This document shows positions 26,102 to 36,423 of a stretch of 53,432 nucleotides of DNA, one piece after another. Both the position numbers and the translations under genes were made by a program. The notes under the pieces were generated by a model. It saw only the letters and a program-made list of their open reading frames with translations. It did no database searches and was not told the DNA's origin. Where the stretch lies: the NCBI RefSeq assembly GCF_030825805.1, contig NZ_JAPJPF010000005.1:1-53432 (forward strand). Reading direction: 5' to 3'. Source of the stretch: Streptococcus sp. (GTDB lineage Bacteria; Bacillota; Bacilli; Lactobacillales; Streptococcaceae). Positions within the stretch are counted from its first letter, which is position 1; every line of letters starts with the position of its first letter.

Positions 26102-26368
26102 ATGGTTTATTTAATTATAGGTATTTTGATCCTCCTTTTTTACCTTTTTGCAGCTCCAAAGAGCATCAGAGGAACTCTGAATGTAGTTACCCTAGTCGTA
26201 TTGTTGGTCTCTTTGGTCATCCTCCTTTGCTTAGCGATTTTCCAAATTTTCCAATTGCCTTCAGAATTTTTTGTGGGCGCCTTCCTTGCTTTTGTAGGCT
26301 ACCTGGCCCTCGTTGATATTTCGCGATTGCCGACCAAGTCTTCTAAACGCTTGGATAAATCAGAATAA
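26102..26368 (+). CDS. DUF3165 family small membrane protein
   Basis: This 88-aa protein of the streptococcal DUF3165 family has three membrane segments (about residues 3-17, 25-47 and 57-72) and a short basic tail. Its function is unknown. It is cotranscribed with typA and closed off by a terminator, as in other streptococci. Confidence 0.85.
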   Translation: MVYLIIGILILLFYLFAAPKSIRGTLNVVTLVVLLVSLVILLCLAIFQIFQLPSEFFVGAFLAFVGYLALVDISRLPTKSSKRLDKSE

Positions 26369-26393
26369 ACAGGAGAGCTTGTCTCCATAAAAT

Positions 26394-26432
26394 AGAGTTG
26401 TTGTGATATAAAATCATGGCGACTCTTTTTTT
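26394..26432 (+). terminator. Terminator of the typA unit
   Basis: AGAGTTG/CGACTCT (one G-T pair) encloses an inner TGAT/ATCA hairpin and is followed by TTTTTTT. Confidence 0.75.
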
Positions 26433-26532
26433 ATGAAAGATGCTGAAGAGGTCATTTTTGCTGTCTTTAGACTTTTTAATTTGTCTAAAAAAGGGTAAAA
26501 TAGAAGGTGAACAAATTGGAGAGAAAAATGCT

Positions 26533-27885
26533 ATGAACGTCATTGAAACATTTAAAAATAAAAAAGTCCTTGTTTTAGGATTGGCTAAGTCTGGAGAATC
26601 TGCAGCACGACTACTCGATCGCCTAGGAGCTATCGTAACGGTGAATGATGGCAAAGCCTTTGAAGAAAATCCTGCAGCCCAAAGCTTGCTGGAAGAAGGA
26701 ATCAAAGTCGTAACAGGAGGACATCCTTTGGAACTCTTGGATGAAGACTTTGCAGTGATGGTGAAGAACCCTGGAATTCCTTACACGAATCCTATGGTTG
26801 AACGGGCCCTTGAAAAAGGCATCCCTGTTTTGACCGAAGTTGAATTGGCCTACCTCATTTCAGAAGCACCCATCATCGGAATCACTGGTTCAAACGGAAA
26901 AACAACCACCACTACCATGATTGGAGAAGTATTAACGGCTGCTGGACAAAACGGTCTCTTGTCTGGAAATATTGGTTTTCCAGCTAGTCAAGTCGCTCAA
27001 ACAGCGACAGCTAAAGACACATTGGTAATGGAATTATCTTCTTTCCAATTGATGGGGATTGAAGCTTTTCATCCAGAAATCGCAGTCATTACCAATTTGA
27101 TGCCGACCCACTTGGATTACCATGGATCTTTCGAAGGCTATGTAGCTGCAAAATGGGCGATTCAAAAGAATATGACTGCCAAGGATTTTGTGGTACTAAA
27201 CTTTAACCAAGATCTAGCCAAAGACTTGGCTCAGCAAACAGAGGCTACTGTGGTGCCATTTTCAACCCAAGAAAAGGTAGACGGAGCATATTTAGAGGAT
27301 GGTGTCCTTTACTTCCAAGGTGAAGCCGTTATGCGAGCAGACCAAATCGGAGTACCAGGTAGCCACAATGTAGAAAATGCTTTAGCTACTATTGCAGTTG
27401 CCAAACTTCGTGGCATTGACAATCAAACTATCCAAGAAACCTTATCAGCCTTTGGCGGGGTGAAGCACCGCTTGCAGTATGTAGCTGAGATTGAAGGGGT
27501 GAAATTCTACAATGATAGCAAGTCTACCAACATCTTAGCAACCCAAAAAGCCTTGTCTGGCTTTGATAACGCTCATGTCATTTTGATTGCTGGTGGCTTG
27601 GACCGAGGCAATGAGTTTGACGAATTGGTGCCAGATATTACTGGTCTTAAAAAAATGATCATCCTTGGAGAGTCTGCTGAACGGGTGAAACGAGCAGCGG
27701 ATCAAGCGGGTGTGTCCTATCTAGATGCGACGGATGTGGCAGACGCAACGCGCAAAGCCTTTGAATTAGCTGAGCCGGGCGATATCGTCTTGCTTAGTCC
27801 AGCCAATGCCAGTTGGGACATGTACGCGAATTTTGAAGTACGGGGCGATGAGTTCCTTAAAACAGTAGAAGAGTTGAAAAATTAA
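26533..27885 (+). CDS. murD: UDP-N-acetylmuramoylalanine-D-glutamate ligase
   Basis: MurD adds D-Glu to UDP-MurNAc-L-Ala in the cytoplasmic stage of peptidoglycan synthesis. Motifs include the N-terminal [19 protein letters not shown]-binding [13 protein letters not shown], and the Mur C-terminal region [20 protein letters not shown] 26533 is preferred over upstream in-frame starts because [16 protein letters not shown] is the usual N terminus; this gives 450 aa. Upstream lies a TAAAAT box at 26496-26501. The gene ends 1 bp before murG, so the two and divIB form one run. Confidence 0.96.
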   Translation: MNVIETFKNKKVLVLGLAKSGESAARLLDRLGAIVTVNDGKAFEENPAAQSLLEEGIKVVTGGHPLELLDEDFAVMVKNPGIPYTNPMVERALEKGIPVLTEVELAYLISEAPIIGITGSNGKTTTTTMIGEVLTAAGQNGLLSGNIGFPASQVAQTATAKDTLVMELSSFQLMGIEAFHPEIAVITNLMPTHLDYHGSFEGYVAAKWAIQKNMTAKDFVVLNFNQDLAKDLAQQTEATVVPFSTQEKVDGAYLEDGVLYFQGEAVMRADQIGVPGSHNVENALATIAVAKLRGIDNQTIQETLSAFGGVKHRLQYVAEIEGVKFYNDSKSTNILATQKALSGFDNAHVILIAGGLDRGNEFDELVPDITGLKKMIILGESAERVKRAADQAGVSYLDATDVADATRKAFELAEPGDIVLLSPANASWDMYANFEVRGDEFLKTVEELKN

Positions 27886-27886
27886 T

Positions 27887-28957
27887 ATGAAAAAAATAGT
27901 ATTTACAGGGGGAGGTACAGTTGGGCATGTGACCTTGAACCTTCTCCTCATCCCTCGCTTCATCGAGGATGGTTGGGAAGTTCATTATATTGGAGACAAG
28001 AAAGGGATTGAACACCAAGAGATTTTGAAGTCTGGTTTGGACATCCATTTCCATTCGATTGCGACGGGCAAGTTGCGCCGTTATTTCTCTTGGCAAAATA
28101 TGTTGGATATCTTCAAGGTCTTCTGGGGAATTCTCCAATCAATTTGGATCATGCTTCGTGTACGGCCACAGGTTTTGTTTTCTAAAGGAGGCTTCGTTTC
28201 TGTTCCTCCGGTAGTGGCTGCACGACTCTGTTTTGTTCCTGTATTGGTCCATGAATCCGACCGTTCCATGGGCTTGGCCAATAAAATTGCCTATAAGTTT
28301 GCGACAAAAATGTTCACAACCTTTGAGCAGCCGAAAAGCCTAGTGAAAGCCCAACATGTGGGAGCTGTGACCAAGGTTCGTCAGGAACAACTTCCAATCC
28401 CACAAGAATTGGAAGCAGTATTTGCTCAATTTGATCCACAGTTGCCAACCCTCCTCTTTGTGGGTGGCTCTGCTGGCGCGCGAGTGTTCAATGAGTTTGT
28501 CACAAAATATCGAGAAGCCTTGTTGGCAAGCTACAATGTCATTAATTTGACAGGGGACTCCTCTTTGAATGAACAAGCACCTCATCTTTATCGCGTGGAT
28601 TACGTGACGGATCACTATCTTCCTTTGCTCCAAAAGGCAGACCTAGTAGTGACTCGTGGTGGTGCCAATACGATTTTTGAACTCTTGGCCATGAATAAGC
28701 TCCATATCATCGTTCCCCTAGGGAAAGAAGCTAGTCGGGGAGATCAGATTGAAAATGCTCAATATTTTGTGGAAAAAGGCTATGCAGAAACCATCGCCGA
28801 GCCAGAATTGAGCATGGATCGGTTGCAAGAAACGATGGATAAAATGTTCCAAGGGGCAGAAAGCTACCATCAAGCGATGAAGGCTTCGAATGAATTGCTT
28901 TCCTTGGATGAATTTTACAGTCTAGTTCATCAAGAAATTAATAAAAGGAAAAAATGA
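27887..28957 (+). CDS. murG: Lipid II synthase MurG
   Basis: MurG adds GlcNAc from UDP-GlcNAc to lipid I at the inner face of the membrane, making lipid II. The N-terminal glycine-rich loop is [13 protein letters not shown], the streptococcal form of the GGxGGH loop, and the C-terminal UDP-sugar site shows [16 protein letters not shown] and [13 protein letters not shown]. The 356-aa length is typical. It overlaps divIB by 4 bp (ATGA). Confidence 0.96.
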   Translation: MKKIVFTGGGTVGHVTLNLLLIPRFIEDGWEVHYIGDKKGIEHQEILKSGLDIHFHSIATGKLRRYFSWQNMLDIFKVFWGILQSIWIMLRVRPQVLFSKGGFVSVPPVVAARLCFVPVLVHESDRSMGLANKIAYKFATKMFTTFEQPKSLVKAQHVGAVTKVRQEQLPIPQELEAVFAQFDPQLPTLLFVGGSAGARVFNEFVTKYREALLASYNVINLTGDSSLNEQAPHLYRVDYVTDHYLPLLQKADLVVTRGGANTIFELLAMNKLHIIVPLGKEASRGDQIENAQYFVEKGYAETIAEPELSMDRLQETMDKMFQGAESYHQAMKASNELLSLDEFYSLVHQEINKRKK

Positions 28958-30171
28958 CGGATAAGAAGAACCAAAATACTCCTAAAGAAGTCACAAAGCT
29001 CTCTGAATGGCAGAGACGAAACCAGGAGTATCAAAAAAAGAAACAATTAGAAGAGCAAGAAGAAAAAGAAAAGAAGGCACAAGAAGAGAAGGAAAGACAG
29101 GAACTTCTGAATCAAAAAACTCCCTCTGAAGATCCAGAAGCAGATGGGCAAGATGGCGAGTCTGCAGAAGTAGAGGAAGATGAGAATGTAGCTGATCTAG
29201 CTGAGGAGGAAGTGCAAGAAACACTTCCTGACGAAACAGATGAAGAGGATGAAGAAGAAAAAATCATCTACCTAACAGAGCCTTCAGAAGATAGGTTCGA
29301 AGATGAGGAACTAGCGAAGAAGGCTAAAAAGGAAGGTCAGATTGCGAGACGTCACATCTATCGAGCTATTCCTGTTTTGGTGATCAGTACCTTGATTGCA
29401 GTCTTTTCTGCCTACCTTTTAACACCCTTAGCTAAGCAAAAAATTATCGAATTCTCAGGGAATAAAAATGCGGATCAGACCTTGTTGTTTGAAAAAAGCC
29501 GCATCCAAGATCGGGATTATACCTTGACAACCTTTTTAAATCGGGATCGCTATCTTGCCAATATGAAGGCGGCAAGTCCATGGGTCAAAGATATTTCGAT
29601 GACTTATGCCTTCCCTACGACGTTTAAGGTTCAGGTTGAGGAATACCAGGTCTTTGGTTACTATGTGACGGAGGAAGATCACTATCCTATATTAGAGAAT
29701 GGGGAAGTGGTAGAGACACCAGTTGCTGCGGATCAGCTTCCTAAGACTTACCTAGCCGTTCGTTTTTCTGATCGAGAATTGGTCCGACAATTCGTCAAAC
29801 AATTGGGGAAAATACCATCTTCTGTGCGCGATAAAATTGAGTCAGTGGACTTGACACCGAGCAAGGTGACTAAGGATTTGGTGACACTGACCATGAAGGA
29901 TGGCACTAAGGTCCTAGTACCGGTATCTCAAATCAAGCGTAAATTGCCATATTACCATCAAATTCGCAAGCTAATTGAAGATGACAGTGTCATTGATATG
30001 GAAGCCGGTATATATAGTTACAATGCAGAAACAATGGCCACTTTAGCTCTGGAAAAGAAAGAAAAAGAAGAAGGGGAAGGGAACAAAACAGAAGAAGCTG
30101 ATGCTAACTCGACAGATTCTGATGAGAGTGCAGTCGTAACCGAGCAACACGAAGAAGTTCCCGCTGAGTAA
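28954..30171 (+). CDS. divIB: Cell division protein DivIB/FtsQ
   Basis: DivIB is part of the FtsQLB bridge of the divisome. The 405-aa protein has a long cytoplasmic N terminus (residues 1-135) that is very rich in Glu, Lys and Asp, one membrane helix (about 137-159, [16 protein letters not shown]), a POTRA domain and a beta domain (about 163-370), and an acidic disordered C-terminal tail. Streptococcal DivIB proteins share this charged N terminus. It completes the murD-murG-divIB set and stops before a terminator. Confidence 0.95.
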   Translation: MTDKKNQNTPKEVTKLSEWQRRNQEYQKKKQLEEQEEKEKKAQEEKERQELLNQKTPSEDPEADGQDGESAEVEEDENVADLAEEEVQETLPDETDEEDEEEKIIYLTEPSEDRFEDEELAKKAKKEGQIARRHIYRAIPVLVISTLIAVFSAYLLTPLAKQKIIEFSGNKNADQTLLFEKSRIQDRDYTLTTFLNRDRYLANMKAASPWVKDISMTYAFPTTFKVQVEEYQVFGYYVTEEDHYPILENGEVVETPVAADQLPKTYLAVRFSDRELVRQFVKQLGKIPSSVRDKIESVDLTPSKVTKDLVTLTMKDGTKVLVPVSQIKRKLPYYHQIRKLIEDDSVIDMEAGIYSYNAETMATLALEKKEKEEGEGNKTEEADANSTDSDESAVVTEQHEEVPAE

Positions 30172-30206
30172 ACCCTCATAAATTATCTGAAATAAATAAA
30201 GAAAAT

Positions 30207-30228
30207 ATGCCCACTATGGGCATTTTTG
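30207..30228 (+). terminator. Short terminator after divIB
   Basis: ATGCCCA/TGGGCAT with a 3-nt loop is followed by TTTTTG. The ftsA promoter begins in its tail. Confidence 0.8.
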
Positions 30229-30237
30229 TGTTATAAT
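30229..30237 (+). promoter_or_regulatory. Extended -10 promoter of ftsA
   Basis: TGtTATAAT (-10 box 30232-30237) directly follows the terminator tail and lies 75 bp upstream of the ftsA start, so ftsA-ftsZ can be expressed independently of the mur genes. Confidence 0.7.
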
Positions 30238-30312
30238 GAAATTTGGATAGTTCTAACTAAAATGGAGCTATTAATTGACGTATAGGAAAACAAAAGAGAG
30301 AGGACTGGTGTA

Positions 30313-31665
30313 ATGGCTAGAAACGGCTTTTTTACAGGTTTAGATATCGGTACTAGTTCAATAAAAGTATTGGTGGCAGAACATGTCAATGGAGAAATGA
30401 ATGTAATTGGAGTCAGCAATGCAAAAAGTGCTGGCGTCAAAGATGGAATTATTGTTGATATTGAGGCTGCTTCTAATGCGATTAAAAGTGCAGTAAGCCA
30501 AGCAGAAGAAAAAGCAGGAATTTCAATCAATCTTGTGAACGTTGGGTTGCCAGCGAACCTTCTTCAAATTGAAGCAACTCAAGGAATGATTCCTGTAACC
30601 AGTGATTCAAAAGAAATTACGGATGCAGACGTTGAAAATGTTGTCAGATCTGCTTTGACAAAGAGTATGACTCCAGACCGTGAAGTCATTACCTTTATTC
30701 CAGAAGAGTTCACAGTTGACGGTTTCCAAGGAATCCGCGATCCACGTGGAATGATGGGAATCCGTTTGGAAATGCGTGGTCTCTTGTATACTGGTCCTAG
30801 AACTGTCCTCCATAATTTACGGAAAACAGTTGAACGTGCTGGTTTGCAAGTTGAGAACATCATTATTTCACCACTTGCAATGATTAAGTCTGTATTGAAC
30901 GAAGGAGAACGTGAGTTTGGTGCGACCGTCATTGATTTAGGTGGAGGACAAACGACAGTAGCTTCTGTTCGAAATCAAGAACTTCAATTTACAAATATCT
31001 ATCAAGAGGGTGGCGATTACGTTACCAAAGATATTTCTAAAGTATTGAAAACTTCTCAAAAATTAGCAGAAGGCTTGAAGTTCAACTATGGAGAAGCTTA
31101 TGTTCCATCAGTTGGTGATGAAGTCTTCCACGTTGAGGTGATTGGTGAAGTAGAACCTGTCCAAGTATCTGAAAAATATTTGGCAGAGATTATTTCAGCT
31201 CGGATCAAACACATCTTCGACCAAATCAAACAAGATCTTGAAAGAAGACATTTGCTTGATTTGCCTGGAGGAATTGTCATCATCGGTGGTGGTGCTATTC
31301 TCCCTGGTATTGAAGAATTGGCGCAAGAAGTCTTTGGTGTAAATGTGAAATTGTACGTTCCAAATCAAATTGGAATCCGCAATCCAGCTTTTGCCCACGT
31401 GATTAGCTTGTCTGAATATGCTGGAAATCTCACAGATGTAGATATTCTTGCTCAGGCTGCTGTACATGGAGACCAACGTCTTCGTCAGCAACCAGTTCAG
31501 TTTGAACGACCAGTACAGCAACCAGTTGTTCCAGCATATGTACCGGAAGAAATTGAGCCTGTAGTTAACGTCGAGCAACAACATCCAGTTGAAGAACAAA
31601 AACAAGAAGAAAAAACTACCTTTACAGACCGAATGAAGAATTTAATCGGTAATATGTTTGATTAA
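30313..31665 (+). CDS. ftsA: Cell division actin homologue FtsA
   Basis: FtsA tethers FtsZ to the membrane and recruits later divisome proteins. The actin/Hsp70 ATPase signatures are FTGLDIGTSSIKVLV (phosphate 1), ATVIDLGGGQTTVA (phosphate 2) and GGIVIIGGGAILPG (adenosine). The Shs2T/SHS2 insert lies in the first half, and the C terminus ends in a Gln/Glu/Val-rich linker and an amphipathic helix (FTDRMKNLIGNMFD) for membrane binding. The 450-aa length fits streptococci. It is 15 bp before ftsZ. Confidence 0.97.
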   Translation: MARNGFFTGLDIGTSSIKVLVAEHVNGEMNVIGVSNAKSAGVKDGIIVDIEAASNAIKSAVSQAEEKAGISINLVNVGLPANLLQIEATQGMIPVTSDSKEITDADVENVVRSALTKSMTPDREVITFIPEEFTVDGFQGIRDPRGMMGIRLEMRGLLYTGPRTVLHNLRKTVERAGLQVENIIISPLAMIKSVLNEGEREFGATVIDLGGGQTTVASVRNQELQFTNIYQEGGDYVTKDISKVLKTSQKLAEGLKFNYGEAYVPSVGDEVFHVEVIGEVEPVQVSEKYLAEIISARIKHIFDQIKQDLERRHLLDLPGGIVIIGGGAILPGIEELAQEVFGVNVKLYVPNQIGIRNPAFAHVISLSEYAGNLTDVDILAQAAVHGDQRLRQQPVQFERPVQQPVVPAYVPEEIEPVVNVEQQHPVEEQKQEEKTTFTDRMKNLIGNMFD

Positions 31666-31674
31666 GGAGTGTAA

Positions 31675-32958
<1,284 letters not shown>

Positions 32959-32960
32959 AA

Positions 32961-33629
32961 ATGAATCTGATTGAAAATAAAGAGCGTATATTCTCGCAGG
33001 TTGCACAAGCAATGGAAACAGCAAACCGCACTGATCAGGTGAATGTAATTGCTGTTACTAAGTATGTTGGTATCGACCAAGCTAAGGCTCTGGTTGATAC
33101 AGGAGTCCGTCATATCGGTGAAAACCGTGTTGATAAATTTCTAGAAAAATACCAAGCTCTAAAAGATGAGGGACTCACCTGGCATTTGATTGGTAGTCTC
33201 CAACGTCGTAAAGTAAAAGAAGTTATCAATTATGTAGATTACTTCCATGCTTTAGATTCTATGAAGCTTGCCCAAGAAATTCAAAAAAGGGCGAGTCACC
33301 CAATTAAATGTTTTATACAAGTCAATATTTCTGGAGAGGAAAGCAAGCATGGATTTGCTCCTGAAGAGCTCGATGCGATTCTTCCTAAACTAGAAGGCTT
33401 GGATAACCTACAAATTGTTGGATTAATGACGATGGCTCCTTTTGAGGCAAGTCAGGACGAGTTGCAAGCCATATTTGCAGCAACTCACCAACTTCAAAAA
33501 GAATTACAAAAGAAACAGTTGAAAAATATGCCCTTTACAGAGTTAAGCATGGGAATGAGTCGTGATTATGATGTGGCGATTGCTAACGGTGCGACTTTTG
33601 TGCGAATTGGGACCTCATTTTTCAAATAG
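32961..33629 (+). CDS. ylmE: PLP homeostasis protein YlmE (YggS family)
   Basis: This PLP-binding protein of the alanine-racemase-like barrel fold controls free pyridoxal phosphate and is linked to amino-acid and coenzyme balance. The Schiff-base lysine is in VIAVTKYVG (about residue 37); HIGENRVDKFLEKY and the C-terminal SMGMSRDYDVAI are family signatures. It starts 2 bp after the ftsZ stop and belongs to the ylm cluster. Confidence 0.94.
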   Translation: MNLIENKERIFSQVAQAMETANRTDQVNVIAVTKYVGIDQAKALVDTGVRHIGENRVDKFLEKYQALKDEGLTWHLIGSLQRRKVKEVINYVDYFHALDSMKLAQEIQKRASHPIKCFIQVNISGEESKHGFAPEELDAILPKLEGLDNLQIVGLMTMAPFEASQDELQAIFAATHQLQKELQKKQLKNMPFTELSMGMSRDYDVAIANGATFVRIGTSFFK

Positions 33630-33638
33630 GAAAGAATT

Positions 33639-34268
33639 ATGTCATTTAAAGATAGATTTGATCGATTGATTGATTATTTTACTGAAGATGGAGATGAGTA
33701 CGATGTGCAAGAAGCGCCTGCTCAAGCAGTCGGAGCTAGCCAACCTGTAGCATCCCCTAAACCAGTACAACCATCATCAAAACCACGTCAAAAAGCTGTG
33801 GTAGCTGCCAAGGAGCAGAAACCTACTCCTGTTGCAGCTAGTCGTCCACAAGTAGCTTCTACAGCAGTGGTTGAATCAGCTTCATCTCAAAAATCATCTC
33901 CTGAAAATATTACTCGACTTCATCAACGTCAACAAGAGTTGGCAAGAAATCGTTCTGCTGCAGATGAAAAGATTACAATTGATGTTCGCTATCCTCGTAA
34001 ATACGAAGAAGCAACTGAAATTGTTGACTTGTTGTTGGCAAACGAAAGTATTCTTATTGACTTCCAATATATGACTGAAGTTCAAGCAAGAAGATGTTTG
34101 GATTATTTGGATGGTGCTCGCTATGTATTAGCCGGGAATCTACGTCGTGTTGCGAGTACTATGTACTTATTAACACCAATCAATGTCGTTGTGAATATTG
34201 AAGACATTCGCCTTCCAAATGATGTCGAAGTTGCTGAGTACGACTTTGATATGAAACGAAATCGTTAA
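33639..34268 (+). CDS. sepF: Cell division protein SepF
   Basis: SepF polymerises into rings that align FtsZ filaments and bind membrane. The 209-aa protein begins with the amphipathic membrane-targeting helix ([14 protein letters not shown]), has a Pro/Ala/Gln-rich linker of about 80 residues, and a C-terminal globular SepF domain with [19 protein letters not shown] and the beta strands [19 protein letters not shown]. It lies 9 bp after ylmE. Confidence 0.95.
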   Translation: MSFKDRFDRLIDYFTEDGDEYDVQEAPAQAVGASQPVASPKPVQPSSKPRQKAVVAAKEQKPTPVAASRPQVASTAVVESASSQKSSPENITRLHQRQQELARNRSAADEKITIDVRYPRKYEEATEIVDLLLANESILIDFQYMTEVQARRCLDYLDGARYVLAGNLRRVASTMYLLTPINVVVNIEDIRLPNDVEVAEYDFDMKRNR

Positions 34269-34269
34269 T

Positions 34270-34530
34270 ATGTTTGTCCTACAATTAGTTAGAAATTTCT
34301 TTCAGGTTTTTGAGCTAGTACTAATCATCTATGCTTTGCTTAGTTGGTTTCCAAATGCATCAGAATCGGCTTTAGCTAAAATGGTTCAACGGATCGTCGA
34401 ACCATTTTTGAGCCTATTTAGAAAGATTCCTTTGCAATTTGGTGGGTTAGACTTTACAGTCATGTTTGCCTTACTTGCTCTATCCGTAGTGGAACGGTTT
34501 GTCCTTCAATTTTTGGTGCAATTTATATGA
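34270..34530 (+). CDS. ylmG: YggT family membrane protein YlmG
   Basis: The 86-aa protein has two membrane helices (about residues 6-27 and 60-82) joined by the conserved YggT loop (LLSWFPN, RIVEPFLSLFRKIP). In plants and bacteria the family influences chloroplast or cell division. It is 1 bp after sepF and overlaps ylmH by 4 bp. Confidence 0.93.
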   Translation: MFVLQLVRNFFQVFELVLIIYALLSWFPNASESALAKMVQRIVEPFLSLFRKIPLQFGGLDFTVMFALLALSVVERFVLQFLVQFI

Positions 34531-35315
34531 CCAAGGGATTTTATCAACACTATAGTCCAGAAGACCACGTCTTTATCGATCGAGTTCTAGAATTAGTAGA
34601 TCGGGTGGAGCAACAGTATAGTTTTGAACTGACTTCCTTTTTAAATCCACATCAGGTTGATATTTTACGACAAATTGGTGCCCACCATGGTTTGCAGGTG
34701 TTTTCAAGTGCAGAAATCTATCCTACAGAATATGCACGAGTGATTCTGGCTCCTAGCTACTATCAGTTAGAGGCATCTGATTTTGAAATAAGCCTGTTAG
34801 AAGTTCTTTATCCGGATAAGTTTTATCGGTTAAGTCACTCTCAAGTTTTGGGTTCGCTTCTCCATCAATTAGGCATAGAAAGAAAGTCTTTTGGTGATAT
34901 TCTAGTTGGACAAGGGAAGATTCATATCTATGTGGATGAACGTTTCTCCTCCTATTTTAAAGAGAATCTTAAGAAGATCGCAAAGGCATCTGTGAAGATT
35001 CGTGAGATTGACTGTCGAGAACCTATCACCGTAGACGAACCGTCCAAACTCAAAGATCTATTGGTTACTAGTGTTCGACTTGATAAACTAGTAGCTTCTA
35101 CATTTAAACTTGCTCGGTCTGTAGCTGTTCAATTGGTTCAGTCTGGACAGGTAAAGGTAAACTATGCCACTATTGATAATCCTAGCCGGATGATCCAAGT
35201 AGCAGATTTAATTAGTGTTCGAAAGTATGGCCGATTTAAAATACTATCAGAAAATGGCCTATCAAAAAGTGGAAAATACAAATTAACGGTTGAAGTATTT
35301 TCCAGTAGAAAATAA
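34527..35315 (+). CDS. ylmH: S4-domain RNA-binding protein YlmH
   Basis: The C-terminal S4 domain (about residues 180-250, VRLDKLVASTFKLARSVAVQLV) binds RNA. The N-terminal part is the YlmH-specific domain. Bacillus YlmH acts in a ribosome quality-control pathway that rescues stalled 50S subunits, which is known for the family, not shown here. It is in the ylm cluster with sepF, ylmG and divIVA. Confidence 0.93.
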   Translation: MTKGFYQHYSPEDHVFIDRVLELVDRVEQQYSFELTSFLNPHQVDILRQIGAHHGLQVFSSAEIYPTEYARVILAPSYYQLEASDFEISLLEVLYPDKFYRLSHSQVLGSLLHQLGIERKSFGDILVGQGKIHIYVDERFSSYFKENLKKIAKASVKIREIDCREPITVDEPSKLKDLLVTSVRLDKLVASTFKLARSVAVQLVQSGQVKVNYATIDNPSRMIQVADLISVRKYGRFKILSENGLSKSGKYKLTVEVFSSRK

Positions 35316-35324
35316 GGAGGAACT

Positions 35325-36164
35325 ATGGCACTTACAGCTTTAGAAATCAAAGATAAACGCTTTTATGTAAAATTTAGAGGCTACGATGCTAAAGAAGTTG
35401 AAGAGTTTCAAGACATGGTCTACCGAGACTATGAAAAATTAGTTCGTGAAAATCATGAATTGGAAACAAAAATTAGTGCGTTGGAAGAGCGCTTGAACTA
35501 CTTTGACGAAATGAAAGACTCTTTGAGTCAATCAGTATTGATCGCTCAAGATACAGCAGAACGTGTGAAACATGCGGCAAATGAACGCTCAGAAACAATC
35601 GTTCGTCAAGCGGAGCAAGATGCTCACCATTTAGTTGAAGAAGCAAAAGCAAAAGCAAATGAAATTCTTCGTCATGCTACAGACAATGCCAAAAAAGTTG
35701 CTGTAGAAACGGAAGAATTGAAGAATAAGACGCGTGTCTTCCACCAACGCTTGAAATCAACTATCGAAAGCCAATTGAGCATCATTGATACACCAGAATG
35801 GGATGAAATTCTTCGCCCAACTGCTATGTATATTCAAACAAGTGATGAAGCTTTCCGTGAAGTAGTCGAAAAAGCTTTGGAAGAAACAGTTCATCATAAC
35901 TACGATGATGAAGCAATTGATTTGACTCGTCAATTCTCACGCGCAGAAATTGAAGAATTGCAAAAACATATTGAAGCTGTAAACCGTGAATTGTCTGCGA
36001 CTCAAGCTTTTGAAGGATTGAATGAAAAAGTGAAAGAAGCATTGGAAGAAGCAGAAAAAAATCATGAAGATCAAGATTCTATTGATGTTGTCTTAGAAAC
36101 TCCTGAAGTTGATGATATCGATGCTCCAGAAGAAGGACAACGTGAATCTGTTTCAATCTTATAA
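35325..36164 (+). CDS. divIVA: Cell division/polarity protein DivIVA
   Basis: DivIVA senses negative membrane curvature and marks septum and poles. The N-terminal lipid-binding domain (about residues 1-60) has RFYVKFRGYDAKEVEEFQDMV-type residues (Phe/Arg loop), followed by a long coiled coil (about 60-230, rich in Ala, Glu and Lys) and an acidic tail. The 279-aa length is usual in streptococci, where it is a substrate of StkP. A TATAAT overlaps its stop codon (36160-36165) but has no clear -35. Confidence 0.95.
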   Translation: MALTALEIKDKRFYVKFRGYDAKEVEEFQDMVYRDYEKLVRENHELETKISALEERLNYFDEMKDSLSQSVLIAQDTAERVKHAANERSETIVRQAEQDAHHLVEEAKAKANEILRHATDNAKKVAVETEELKNKTRVFHQRLKSTIESQLSIIDTPEWDEILRPTAMYIQTSDEAFREVVEKALEETVHHNYDDEAIDLTRQFSRAEIEELQKHIEAVNRELSATQAFEGLNEKVKEALEEAEKNHEDQDSIDVVLETPEVDDIDAPEEGQRESVSIL

Positions 36165-36167
36165 TCT

Positions 36168-36388
36168 GTAAAAACAGTGACCTTATCAAATAGTTTTAGC
36201 GAGCAGGTGATGGTGGAAGACTTGCACTTCCTTTGTTAAGGTTGATCCTTTTACAAATTTTAGTGGTGAAATGAGTAACCACTAACGCTGGTCAGCGTTA
36301 GCGACAAAAGAGGAGAAAGAGAGTACTCTCTTTCTTGAATGAAGGTGGTACCACGACTTGTCGTCCTTTTTGGCGAGGTCGTGGTCTT
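36168..36388 (+). promoter_or_regulatory. T-box riboswitch, isoleucine (ATC) specifier
   Basis: Stem I is closed by GTAAAA (36168-36173) and TTTTAC (36249-36254). The specifier ATC is at 36245-36247, one base before the closing strand, as in the trpB leader, so it reads tRNA-Ile. The antiterminator T-box AAGGTGGTACCACGA is at 36342-36356, and the terminator CCACGAC/GTCGTGG (36351-36384) ends in TCTTTT. Uncharged tRNA-Ile should permit ileS transcription. The leader starts almost inside the end of divIVA. Confidence 0.94.
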
Positions 36389-36423
36389 TTATTTTGTAGA
36401 ATTATTTTTTTAGAGGAGACACC

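Noticed and set aside
36160..36165. TATAAT overlapping the divIVA stop as ileS promoter
   Set aside because: No acceptable -35, and the implied start would cut off the 5' strand of T-box Stem I; the real promoter may lie inside divIVA.
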